Below, piece after piece: positions 10,959-25,221 of a DNA stretch of 64,000 nt; the stretch's first letter is position 1, and every line of letters starts with the position of its first letter. A program made the translations under genes and the position numbers. The DNA lies in NCBI GenBank assembly GCA_027574665.1, contig CM050690.1, forward strand, positions 65,319,905 to 65,383,904, given 5' to 3'. Source of the DNA: Rhynochetos jubatus (lineage: Eukaryota > Chordata > Aves > Eurypygiformes > Rhynochetidae). The notes beneath the pieces are model-generated. The model was given only the letters and a program-made list of their open reading frames with translations. It was not told the origin of the DNA and did no database searches.

Positions 10959-13519
10959 CTTGAAAACAAGTATGTCTTTTAAGATTTAATATCTAAAGAA
11001 AGAATTTAAGTCACATATGTGTTTCTAAGTTCCAGCTGAACACCACACACAAAAAAATATGGAATTAATTTGCTCTATTTATTGAATCAGCATTTTATAC
11101 TTATTCAGAAAACAACATACTTATCACAAAAAGGAAGATTTATATTCCTGTAAAGTGCATGACCTACCCCATTCACCACAAAGCATCACCTGTAACTCTA
11201 TTACTGTTTGGAGGCAGTAAGATTTAACCTTTCTATTAACTTAAAAACACACTCTTTTAAAAGCTCCTTTACAGAAATAGCTGAGCACCACCAACTTCAG
11301 GTAAAGGCTAGCACCTTTCACACGCGCATCAGATTTCTGCTTCTATGTTATCTCGTACACAAAATACTGCTTTGCTGTTTTTGGCTGAGACAGTCTTAAT
11401 TTTCTTCATAGCAGCTAGTATGCGGCAACGTTTTGCATTTGTGCTGCTCACTAGATTATTGCATTAAAGGAAAATAATTTTTAAACTGCAGAAGACCATT
11501 GTTTATTTAGTCCTCATTCCTGCTTGAGACAAACCATAGAATCTTTCCCAGTAATTTCTAGCTCAAGTTCAAAACTTTTGTGTTGAAGTTCATCTTTCAG
11601 AAACAGATGGCTTCAGTTAAGTTTTGAGTAAAACCCTATTGTTTAATTCAGGGTAAAATTCCTGCATTCTTTTTTCCATTTATTTGTAGAGCCATGGGAT
11701 CCAAATAATAGAATTTACCAAGCCTTAAGTACTCAATTAGTGCCATTAGTAATTTCTTAGACATGAGGGTTACTTCTAATATGGGAACGTCTGACATCTT
11801 CCCTTGTTTCTTATGAAACTAAATGGCAGAATCCTCCTGAAATACACTCTAATTACATGGTACATTGTCCAGTTATTAAATCGATTTTAAAGAACCAAAG
11901 AAAGCCAATTTTACCCTCTGTAGCATGAACCTGTAGTCTTAGTTTTTGCCAGAACTAAAACAAGCACAGTCCAAGTGTAATACTGGCATATATTACTTAG
12001 CATGTCTTCATTACTGAAAGAAATTCACTAAAGAAAGAAATTCTTCCACCCCAAGCTGCTGAATCATTAGCCACTTCAGCTTTACCCTCAAGCAGGAAAC
12101 ACATTCACTCCTAAACTTCCCCTTCAAGCAGCTCCCCGTGACAGGAGCTTTTCCTGTTTGGAGAAGCCACACCCTTTCAGGCATATACAGCAGCTCTATT
12201 AAACAACCACAAATTACACAAATCTAAGTGTATTATATTTTTTCTTTAAATGCTGCTTTTCCATTCCAGGATTTAAGTGGGCCTCATTAGCAACCAGAGT
12301 GAAGTAGGTCATTATGTATTTTTGCACTAAAGATGAATTTTTGCTAGTAAAAAGCCACACGGGTGTCTTTTTTTAAACTAATGGTGTTCATTTTTTCCTT
12401 AAGATCATCTCCTAAAACATACTAGCCAACTGAAGTGAAGCTATTAAAGACAGGCATCTTAAAAAAAAGTTCTGATAAAAATATCCCAATTTTAATCACA
12501 TTCAGATTATTTATGATGTCTTCCAAAGATGGAAGATTGTGCAAGTAATGCTGTGTTTATCTCCAGCTTGTATTTCAAAGAACAGAAAGTGGTGTAGAGA
12601 TCAGAACTCTTCTCTTGACCCTCCAGTAGCACTTGAGCTACTATAATGGCAACCAGGGCCGCGAGTGGCTTCACAGCTCTTGTGTGTATCCATCGAACAG
12701 AAGATGACCATGGTGACAAACATTTTGATAAATTTTTAACTCACAGTAGGACAATCTCTTACAGTTGACATACACATTTACCGGAACAGGTTTGCTAGAC
12801 TTCAAAAAAAGGTAAAAGCACTGCATCCCACACAACATTCCAAGTTCCATCCCAAGCTCATACGCACCCCGTATCAATTCGTTCCACAGTACCTGCATAG
12901 CTACAATTCGTAGTAAATATTTTCCTCAGTGTAAATGCCCTTCCACTATTCCCCCTGGTTCTTTCATCACTTGTTCCCTTCAAAAAGCTGGAATGAACAC
13001 AAGATTGCTTCCATTCCTATTCGAATTTTTGCAATATTTTTCAGGTGTTCCCTACTCCTGAAAGTGTATTTATCCCTAGCATATACAAACCTTTCCCTTC
13101 ATTCAGATGACTCTTAAAGGCTCAGTTTTACAGCAGAGCCTTTAAACACTAATTCGTGTCTTCTCTATCACACCACTACATATCCAGCAACAAACAAATT
13201 ACCATGATGATATCAGGAATGGCAATATAATTGCTTTATAAAGTCTCATAAATGGTAGTCTCCTGATGTGTTCCATCTTTTTCAGCTTCTTGTGTGGAAC
13301 AAAATACATTGGTACTACAGGATGATAAAGCATATGAAGATCAAATAATACCTTAGTTGGAATTAAAAACAAAAACACTTTTTTTGGAGGACATGAGATT
13401 AATTGTCCACCGAAGCTTAAAGGTGTACAGAAAGGAAAACATGAATAAAAACTTACACAATTTTTGCTGCTTAACATGAACAGAACCTGAAGCTTATCTT
13501 GGTTTCAGACCAACTGGCC

Positions 13520-13545
13520 GGGGGGGGGGAGGGGGAGGCAGGGGG
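13520..13545 (+). repeat. G-rich tract, potential G-quadruplex
   Basis: Runs of 10 G, 5 G, 2 G and 5 G separated by one to three bases. The tract is in the non-template direction for the plus strand and antisense to POLK. Confidence 0.7.
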
Positions 13546-15944
13546 TTAGAAAAAGACGTAAAATATTTAGGATATTGAAATTAATCACAAAAGCTACAAT
13601 AAGACAAGAGATAGAAGCACTGTCAGACAAAACCAGTTGACCTATCTGCCACAGACAAAACAGAAATATTTATGGGAAATGTGGGAGAAGCACAGTTTGA
13701 AAAACTGTGCTTTATAATCGTGCAAAATATAAACAAAACTTCAGTGTAGAAACTGGTAAGGAGAAGTAGTAACTTTTTTAATGGAAAACTGAACTAGAGG
13801 AAATATTTACCTTGTGGTGACACAATCTTACAAAATTCCTGCTAAAAACAACTTGGAAAAAGTGGGTAAAGGTTTACAGTCTAATGAAACACTAGCTCAG
13901 AACAGTCTAGGCAAAGAGCGACATATTTTTGGCATGCTGTCACCTCAAGAAGCTGCTGCAAGACTGAGCTGTTTCCTCTAACAGAACACATTAAATCTCT
14001 TGCAGCATCACAGTGAGTAAGTAGGGTGTGAAATTAGAGAAGTCTGTGAAGGCATTCTACAATTAAATGCTATCCTACTACTCCTGTGATGTGGGAACGG
14101 GGAGAATCATCTGTAAGTGGAGGAGGTAACTTTCCAATTGCTACTGGAAGGACAGCAGTGGCAAAAAGACCAGTAATAAAACCCCAATCCAGCTCTTCCA
14201 GGAGCAGGCACAGAAACTCAGCTGAACCAGACAGACAAGGTTATAGAGTACGTGAAAGTATCAAGAGACTGAAACAGCAGTAAAATAAGAGCAACAATTT
14301 AATTTGAAATGACTCTACCTTCATTCAAATTTAACATGCTTTAGGGCAGTCGATTGAATTAAGCCTGAAGGGAACGGCTTGTATTTGATCCTGTGCCACT
14401 CCTCCAGCCTGTCTTCAGTAAAAATCCTCCTGTTCACCAACAGAAACCCTATGTGTTGTCTGAAAACTTAAATGCCTTCATATTATTATTTTCATGTAAT
14501 AAAGTAATAAACAAGAAAGATAAAAAATGTTTCTAGAATATTCAGTTCAGTGGACACGTTGTTATGCAGGTTATTAACACTTGCAAAGTACCTGAACGCT
14601 ATCAATTAAAGGCAAACTGTTAATAACCTGTTGCAAAGAAATATTAGGACTGGAAAATGACACCAGTACGGAAAACCTTGAAAAAGAATTTATTTACATA
14701 GTGAATTATGATTTGATGTATGTAAACCGTGTACCAGTCATCAAAGAAAATCGAATTCTGACATCTTTTATATGCTCATGCCAATTGTGAGGTTGAAAGA
14801 AGTTACTAAGATACACAGCGGCCTACTTCCCACTGAGCTCAAAAGCTAAATGTAGGTAGAAATCAAGAGGTACTACAGATGAAAAGGACGATCTTTTACA
14901 TGTCAATTACTCTGAGTAAGTCTTCACAGTGTCTAAAAAAATGCTGATGTTGCAAGTAGCAACACAATTATTAAAAACTCCTATATGATCTTTTAATTCT
15001 TATATTTAGGATGGCTAAAACAAGGATGTAAATGAAATATTTTCTTTATGTAAAACTCATAGAAGCCTTCAATAACTTTTCGTTAAAATGTGATGCCTCA
15101 TTTATTCTAGCATGTACCCAAACTAAACTTCCAGTTTTCTCTCAATTAAGATGTTTTAGAGGTTCCTTTATTTAAACTTTTCTATTCTTACTTGAGGGAG
15201 AACAAAACAAAATTATAGCAGCTAACTTCACATACAAATGCAGAGAATGGATATAGGAATAGTTTCAGGAATCCTGTCATTACATATGCTGCATCAGAAG
15301 AAAATCAGTATCACACTTAATTTCAATTACAAGATTAAGATACCGTGCAAGTGTGCGGTGAAAAAATATCTTCCATAAAAGAAATATTAAAATAATCATA
15401 GCCATGTAAAGGATGGTTGTGAATCATTGGAAACTCCTAGAACACTTGACTAGAAGTCAAGTATGAAGTATACAGCTTTAACACATCTTCAGTAAAGGGG
15501 TAATTCAGTAGTTTAAGGCTCTAAAAGAGGCAATTTCAAATTCAAGTTACTTCAAAAAAACATACTTTGCATGAAACTTTGCTGGGCCACCACCTCACCA
15601 TAATACGCACTTAAGCCAACAAAAACCTCATAAGGCAAGCAACATGAATGAAAATAAGCAAGCTGGGTAAGTGTGTTTCCCTAGTGCGAATGCCACCAAA
15701 AAAAGTCACTAATAACCGTTCTTTGCAGTCACTTTTTTTTGTATTGAGGTGGAATTTAGTTCAGCGTTTTACGCAACGTCCTCTGCCAAAATAAACTAAT
15801 GATCAGTTACTGTTCTGAATCTCAGACAGGACAACTTGTACTCACCTATTTGCAAAAAGCTTTCAGTTTATAGAAATGTAAGATATACCCCAAGGAAGAC
15901 ATGTAGAAAGACATACATACTGACTCAAAGGGTAAGAAATCAAG

Positions 15945-16000
15945 TCCTTGCTAAAAAAAAAAAAAACCCACCAACAAATCACCAAAACAAACAAAAAAAC
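15945..16000. repeat. poly(A)/A-C-rich low-complexity tract
   Basis: A 13-base A run is followed by CCCACCAACAAATCACCAAA-type sequence. Low complexity, intronic. Confidence 0.65.
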
Positions 16001-19000
16001 TCCAGTCTAATGATAATAGTTTTGACAAGGGGTGTAGAAAGCTGTTAAACTCCACTGTAAGAGAATGGGGACACTCTTGGGCAGAAATGAAAACTTGTGT
16101 GCCAAAGACTATACTGCACAAGTAAGCAAGAAATACTTTCTCTACTTCACTACTTTTTGCCAAGTATTGAAGAATACTTGAAGAATAAAGAATCGAAGAG
16201 CGAACACAGAACAAACAGCCCAAGCAGGCTGATTCATGAGTGACGCTCAATCCTAACCTTTCAAACGTCTCTCTTGCGCTGGAAATTATTACAACTGGAA
16301 ACTACATCACGGGCCACCTCAAAACAAAACCTCTGGGTACTAGTGAAACAATACTGTAAGTAATAAATAAAAGAGACTATATGAGACCTTCCTAATAAGA
16401 ACTCATTTAAATCAACATTTATAATGGACACCACTTTGGTTTCACTCCAATTGCTAATTAAGTCCGACCTGGTAGCCATGCAGCCTAGACTTCTTAGTCT
16501 GCTCACCGTACACAAGTATCTTCATCTATGCTGTGCATGCAACTGTTCTGAGTCACCACCATTAAAAAACTAAAACCCAGATAACCCACCGTGATATAGA
16601 AATTCATGTATCAATAGTCAGGCCACTTGTACAATGGGTTTCCCACAAATGCATTGCTTCATTTCTTGAATTTCCAAAACAAGAGCAAACATACATTCAA
16701 CCAACTAGCAAAATTCAACCCCTTTAGAATATATTTAACATTTTCTCATATTTAAAAGGTTATACTACAAACTCCACTAGTGCATTTGATTTCATACTAC
16801 TTGATTCATCCATAAGGATTTTAACACAAAACAGTAACATTACATTACACACATTCCGACAAGAAGCGCACCTGTCTTTTCTGAGTATTCATTTGGCAAG
16901 GAAACATTCTGGCTGATGTGATCAAATTTAACAAACTCCTTAACTCGAGTGTCCTTGTAAAAACACGTTCCTCCCATAACGATTTCAGTATCAGCTGCTG
17001 TAAAGTCTCTCCTTCTCAGCAGGATAAACCACCAACAAAGAAAGACATGTGAAAGCTAGCACATCAGGCTGTGCCTCTGAACTATATGCTCAATTCTTTT
17101 CAGCCACAGGGGGTTTGATATTCAGTAGAGCCCCGGGTTCCGAATAGCCCTGAGAAGAGGGCTCCTGTCAGCTTTAATCCTGTAGTGACTTAGAAGAGCA
17201 GAAATGGCAGGAGGCACTGCACAACACTGTTACTAACACCTAAAATATAGTGTTAACTATCTAGGTTTCCCTACTAATGCATTCAAAACTGCTACTGTTT
17301 CACTCTCTCCATATCTAATAATATCTAGTTCCCCAGAAAAATGAATCTTTGGAGAAGGATGTGTTTTTACAAATGTAATAAGTACATGATAAATTAAGAC
17401 TGAAAAGCGGGCCAGGATGTGCACTCGTGAAAAATCAAGTGCCCAAGCTTACGCAATCGAATGGGACTATTTTTTAAGTAGCAGTTCCTTCAGCATTTTA
17501 CAATAACCATACAATCACCTAGAATTAGTCTTCAAAAAACAAAGCCCGAGAACTGTCTTTTCTGAATTCACTGCCTTTAAGATATAACAAATTACAGACA
17601 ATTCAATCCTTTTACTAAGTAAATAATTCACACTGCAAAGTAAGCAGATCATAGAGACTGCTTCTGACAATGCCAAAATTAAATGCCAAAATATGTATTA
17701 TATGCCATTCATCAAACTATGTGAGTAACTCTCCGCTTATGTGAAGAGTGATGCCAGTGAAACCAGTGGAATACTCATCTCCTACTAATTTTCTGCAGGA
17801 AAGATACAGTACAATTATGTTGCAAATCCTAATTTCAGCTCCTCTCACTTGTGCCTTTAAACCTTTCAGGTTTATCCAAAGGGCAAAGACCGGTGGTATC
17901 TTGTGTCTCTATTCAGAATTTAAAAAACCTTTTAAACTGATGTATCTCAAATTTCTAACCAGGTTTTCCTAATACTTCTAGATTACTGAAAGCAGATGTT
18001 TTAGCAGTTTAATTCATAAAGGAAATAATGAATTTTTATTAACAACATTCATCAATAAGATCTACACCAGAAGTGGTGTAGTCATCTGCAACCTTGTTTC
18101 CACAGATGTGTTTATTACCAATATATTGATTAATAGCTGCAACCTTCTGTAGGTTTTTGATTAGGGTTGTTTTTTTTTTTAACTTAGAAGAAAAGCCCTA
18201 ATACAGTGATTCACAGAGATCACAAATTGTTTTAGAAAAAAATGTGTGAATCCTTTGTATTTCATAGCCTATAGTATTAACCAATATGCTGTGGCATAAA
18301 CAAAGCTCCTTCAAGGATCCTCTCAGGAAAAAAACGGTCTTAAATATAAGAACAAACGTAAACATGAACATACTAGAAAACGCATATACACTAGGGGCAA
18401 ATGTGTGTTAGTAACACACAATGAACAAGTTAATCAGCAATATAGAACAGTGTCTCTTCAAATACCCTAATGAAGCCATGACTGTTTCCAGTTAAAACAA
18501 TAAATCTGTAAACTTCTCCCAATCTCTAAGACACCAGAGCGGGTACAGACCGAGTAGCAATGAAGGACACAGCAATAAAGCACAAAACAAAGGCCCAGTG
18601 GAAAAAGCACAGAAGAAGGTGAGGAGGGGTGAGTGGTTTGTATGAGCATCAGTTTCATCATCTCCATTTCCCATACGCTGGTTTGCATCCCAGACTGGTC
18701 TTGGACCAGGCAAACCAGATTCCTTTCAAACTAAACTAAAGCAGAAGGCTGTGCTTTCAGAGCACACCTGATGCATGACAGTTTGCTAATGCAGGCACCC
18801 TCATGTGAGCAGACTAGTCCTAGTCTGAAGACACACATTTCTAAACGCACACATACAATGAACTTAGGGCACTCAGCACCAAATCTTTCCTTTGCAAATC
18901 TGCTCCCACTGCACCACGTTCTTGCTAATGCAGATATGGCCTAATCTCATGAAGAGTAATAGACAGCAAGTTAAGTATGAAAAAGTTGGCCAAAACATTA

Positions 19001-20554
19001 GAAAGAAGAGTTAATTTACATAAAGTACTCACAATCCCAATACACATTTTGGAAGAACATGGTGACATATAAAGACATATTAAGGGGCCATGACAGATGC
19101 AAAAAAAAATCTGTTAGCACAGACAAAACGCTATATAAAAAGTTGAAAAGGAAAATCTTTCAGCATCCAGTATTTATTCATTTGAAGTTTGGTTATAAAA
19201 TATTAGCTACAATCAATAACTAAATTTATCCCTCTCTAAAAGGGATGATTATGTTTGTTAAACAACCTGAAAGGATATCTATCCATGGCATTTTTATTTT
19301 TAAACGCCTGTCTGAGTCAATCCATATTCTGGTGAGAAACCTTAAAAAAAAAAAAGAGCTACTTCCGGAACTAAGTGAACAGTCCTACTTAGTACAGTTC
19401 ACTGCTAAAAGGATTTGCTCAGACATGTCTCTTCAGCTCCTGCTCTCGATCAGGATACAGAACGTAGCTCGTTCAGAGTTTAACGGGGAAAACACGAGTG
19501 GCTTTACAGGTGATACCACTGAACCTCACCAACGTAGCGCGGAGAGGAACCATCACTCATCCGCACACACATCAGTATACAAAACTCAGCCACTCTGCTG
19601 GCTTAACAGACAGTACATCGCAACAGACGAATTAAAAATATCTCGCTTGGTTTGTTTCCAAACAGCTGGTGAATCATCGTTTCTCAACAACGTTTTATAT
19701 ATTTGAAAAACGCCTAAAACATTACCCACCGTAGATTCATATAAACATTTTTCTGGGCATTTCAGTGATTACACAAATATTAAGATGTCTGTGACTGTAT
19801 TTCTAATCGTTGAGGACAACGACGCTGCTTTACCAACCCCTCCCAACGCTGCGTTCATTGTAAGTATCTTCCTACCAGAGACTTGGAGCTGGTACTAATG
19901 TTACTTAACCCGTAGCTGCTACATGTACAGCGAGCGCACACAAACAGCTGTCTCGATGCTAAGAGTTCTTTCAAATAAACATAAACCCTCAGTGGAAATT
20001 TTCAAGCAGCCTAACACCGAAAAATTACACAGCGGTGTGTCACGAGGAAGCCAGGGACAACACGCCTGCAGAGCGCCGCTCCTGGGGGTACCCACGCTGT
20101 GTCACCGAACTGACGTTTCCTCCGCCGACAACGGTTAGCGCGTTTTCGTTTTTTCCCCCAAGAAATCACGAGAAAGCAGATGAGCCAGCACAAACCTAAA
20201 GTCCTTCCCAACCCACAGCATCTGTTCATAAATTGTGAAGCGACGCGTTCAACTGCCTTTTTCTACTTGTCTGCAAATCTCTCTCCACCCGCGAGTATCG
20301 GCGAGCACACAGACCTCAAACGTTCCGTCTGAAGACAAAAGTTACCGTTCGGTTCCCTACGCTGCGAAAACAAAGGACAGGACACCGCCACCCCTCCCGG
20401 CTGAGGCATGACGCCGGCCGCCACCCCCGCCCTGCTCACCACACGCCGCCGGGGGCACAGCCGGAGCAGCACAGCGACAGCGGGCGGCGCGATGGCGGGC
20501 AGCGGGGTGCAGAGCCCAGCCGCGCAGCGCGGGCTACCGCGGCGGCCTCCTCAC

Positions 20555-20696
20555 CCGCGGCCCCGGGCAACGGCGCAGGGACCCGCCGGCTGCGAGCCGT
20601 TATCTGCGGCGGGACTGCCCGCCTTCCCCTCGCTGCCCAGCCGGCAACCGGCAGCACCTCCCGCCCCTTCCTGCGGCCTCCGCGGCCGCCATTTTT
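20555..20696 (-). other. POLK: Candidate POLK non-coding first exon
   Basis: Inference. POLK needs an upstream leader exon. On the minus strand a YY1-type motif (AAAAATGGCGGCC, a common start-site element) sits at about 20696. A good donor (GCGG|GTGAGG, complement of 20549-20554) follows about 140 nt downstream. A second possible donor is GTG|GTGAGC (exon end 20440). The start and the choice of donor are not certain. Confidence 0.4.
20683..20696 (-). promoter_or_regulatory. YY1-type motif, POLK side
   Basis: The minus strand reads AAAAATGGCGGCCG, matching the YY1 core AANATGGCGGC that is often placed just downstream of start sites of housekeeping genes. It points towards POLK. Confidence 0.6.
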
Positions 20697-20962
20697 GTTA
20701 CGGGAAAAGCTTGACTCGCACCCTCCGAGTCCCGGCTTAAGGCGGGGACGACGGGGCCCCGTCTCTCGCACCAGAAAGCAAGCAGGGCCGGGGAGACGCT
20801 TCACCTCACTAAAGATCGCTCCCTCACCTCACAAAAAAAACCCAAACAGGCAAACATCGCCCCAAGCAGCACCGCTGCCCTCGCCCGCCGGCGGCGGAGT
20901 CCCCCGCCTCACCGGGGGCGCGAAGGCGAAACCCGCCGGTAGCGCCGCAGGGACACCGGCAG

Positions 20963-20975
20963 CAAGATGGCGGCC
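20963..20975 (+). promoter_or_regulatory. YY1-type motif, central
   Basis: CAAGATGGCGGCC matches the YY1 consensus on the plus strand. It lies in the middle of the divergent promoter and could mark an alternative CERT1 start. Confidence 0.55.
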
Positions 20976-21047
20976 GCCAGCCGGCGGGAGGCAGAAGGGC
21001 CGCGGCGGCAAGGCAGCGGTGGCCGGGCGCAGGGCGGCCCGGGGCAG

Positions 21048-21059
21048 ACTACAACTCCC
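21048..21059 (+). promoter_or_regulatory. ZNF143/Staf-type site
   Basis: ACTACAACTCCC matches the ACTACAnnTCCC element bound by ZNF143 (Staf) and enriched in CpG-island and bidirectional promoters. It lies between the inferred start regions of the two genes. Confidence 0.7.
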
Positions 21060-21138
21060 GCCGGGCACCGCCGGCGGGGCCGGGAGGGCGGGCTTGGGGC
21101 GGAGCTGCTAAATAGTGGCACGGACCACCCACCTCACC

Positions 21139-21151
21139 TAAGATGGCGGCG
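21139..21151 (+). promoter_or_regulatory. YY1-type motif, CERT1 side
   Basis: TAAGATGGCGGCG matches the YY1 consensus pointing towards CERT1, about 280 bp before its ATG. Such motifs usually lie within the first 30 nt of the transcript, so the CERT1 start is probably close to 21120-21140. Confidence 0.6.
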
Positions 21152-21175
21152 GTGGCGAGAGCGGCTGGGCTCTGA
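21143..21175 (+). other. Upstream ORF 1 in CERT1 leader
   Basis: An ATG inside the YY1-type motif opens a 10-codon frame (MAAVARAAGL, stop TGA). It is in the transcript only if transcription starts upstream of 21143. Its context has A at -3 and G at +4. Confidence 0.5.
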
Positions 21176-21214
21176 GCGGGGTGCGCGCTCGCCCCTCCTC
21201 CCCTCGCCACCTTT

Positions 21215-21259
21215 ATGTTGTGGCTCTTGCCGCCGAGCTACGGCGAGGGGGAAGCCTGA
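21215..21259 (+). other. Upstream ORF 2 in CERT1 leader
   Basis: A 14-codon frame (MLWLLPPSYGEGEA, stop TGA) between the inferred start site and the CERT1 ATG. It ends before the main start, so reinitiation is possible. Confidence 0.6.
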
Positions 21260-21423
21260 GAGCTGCGTGTCTCGTCGCCGGTAGCAGGGGCGGGCGCGCA
21301 GCGGTGCCGCTCAGGTTGAGCCCGCCGCTCCCAAGTCCCTTCGGCCGGAGGAAGCTGAGGCTGCCGTAGCCGGGGGCTGCTTCGTCTCTTCCCTGCTCGG
21401 CGGTGGCTGCGGCTCGGGTCTCC

Positions 21424-21519
21424 ATGTCGGACAACCAGAGCTGGAATTCCTCCGGCTCCGAGGAGGATCCCGAGACCGAGCTCGGGCTGCCCGCGGAGCT
21501 CTGCGGGGTGCTCAGCAAG
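21424..21519 (+). CDS. CERT1: CERT1 coding exon 1 (residues 1-32)
   Basis: The ATG starts [20 protein letters not shown] and the exon continues [12 protein letters not shown] to the donor AAG|GTAAGA. The acidic, Ser-rich N-terminus precedes the PH domain, whose first strand begins in GVLSK. Lys32, the last residue, belongs to the basic PI4P-binding groove known for human CERT. The start is chosen by match to the family; the context is weak (T at -3, T at +4). The divergence from the human sequence I remember (ETESGPPVERCG) is confined to the disordered region. Confidence 0.97.

Positions 21520-25221
<3,702 letters not shown>

Larger units (their letters stand above)
10959..20554 (-). other. 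POLK: POLK intron 1
   Basis: Intron of about 9.6 kb between the inferred non-coding first exon and the ATG exon. It is AT-rich, with a G-rich quadruplex-type tract at 13520-13545 and an A/C-rich repeat at 15945-16000. There is no confident transposon. Open frames such as 13199-13477 (minus) and 19245-19706 (plus, 153 codons) have no family resemblance and no exon borders. GC content rises towards the promoter after about 20.0 kb. Confidence 0.75.
790..20696 (-). other. POLK: POLK gene (5' part), DNA polymerase kappa
   Basis: Gene-level span; the 3' part of the gene is off the left edge. POLK is a Y-family translesion polymerase that acts in the nucleus at stalled forks and bypasses minor-groove N2-guanine adducts. 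Four consecutive coding exons are seen, with lengths of 138, 120, 153 and 132 nt (46+40+51+44 codons). Each has GT-AG borders and phase 0, and together they give a continuous 181-residue N-terminus that I recognise as vertebrate Pol kappa. The human N-terminal exon has 45 codons from memory and this one has 46, so residue numbers are one higher here. The next exon, which would carry the SLDE catalytic motif, was looked for in bases 1-789 and not found, so it lies outside. The right end is an estimate of the transcription start in the CpG island. Confidence 0.93.
20697..21140. promoter_or_regulatory. Divergent (bidirectional) promoter between POLK and CERT1
   Basis: The two genes are transcribed away from each other, and their inferred start regions are only about 0.4 kb apart within one CpG island. 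No TATA box is evident in the GC-rich core. GC boxes (for example around 21097 and 20671), a ZNF143/Staf-type site and YY1-type motifs are visible. The mammalian POLK and COL4A3BP/CERT1 genes are known to be head to head with a shared promoter, so the arrangement is conserved. Exact start sites are not visible. Confidence 0.85.
21140..21423 (+). other. CERT1: CERT1 5' untranslated leader (approximate)
   Basis: GC-rich leader before the CERT1 ATG; the start is estimated from the YY1-type motif. It contains two short upstream ORFs. In the CERT1 frame it has a stop TAG at 21367-21369, so any N-terminal extension by non-AUG initiation could add at most 18 residues. Confidence 0.65.

Noticed and set aside
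10952..10969. Upstream in-frame ATG (MFSRST) before the POLK start
   Set aside because: It lies across a good acceptor (TTGTTTTCAAG), so it is intronic, and the family start is at 10951.
19245..19706. 153-codon open frame, plus strand
   Set aside because: No recognisable domain, antisense inside POLK intron 1, no splice or promoter support, and within chance expectation for 64 kb in six frames.
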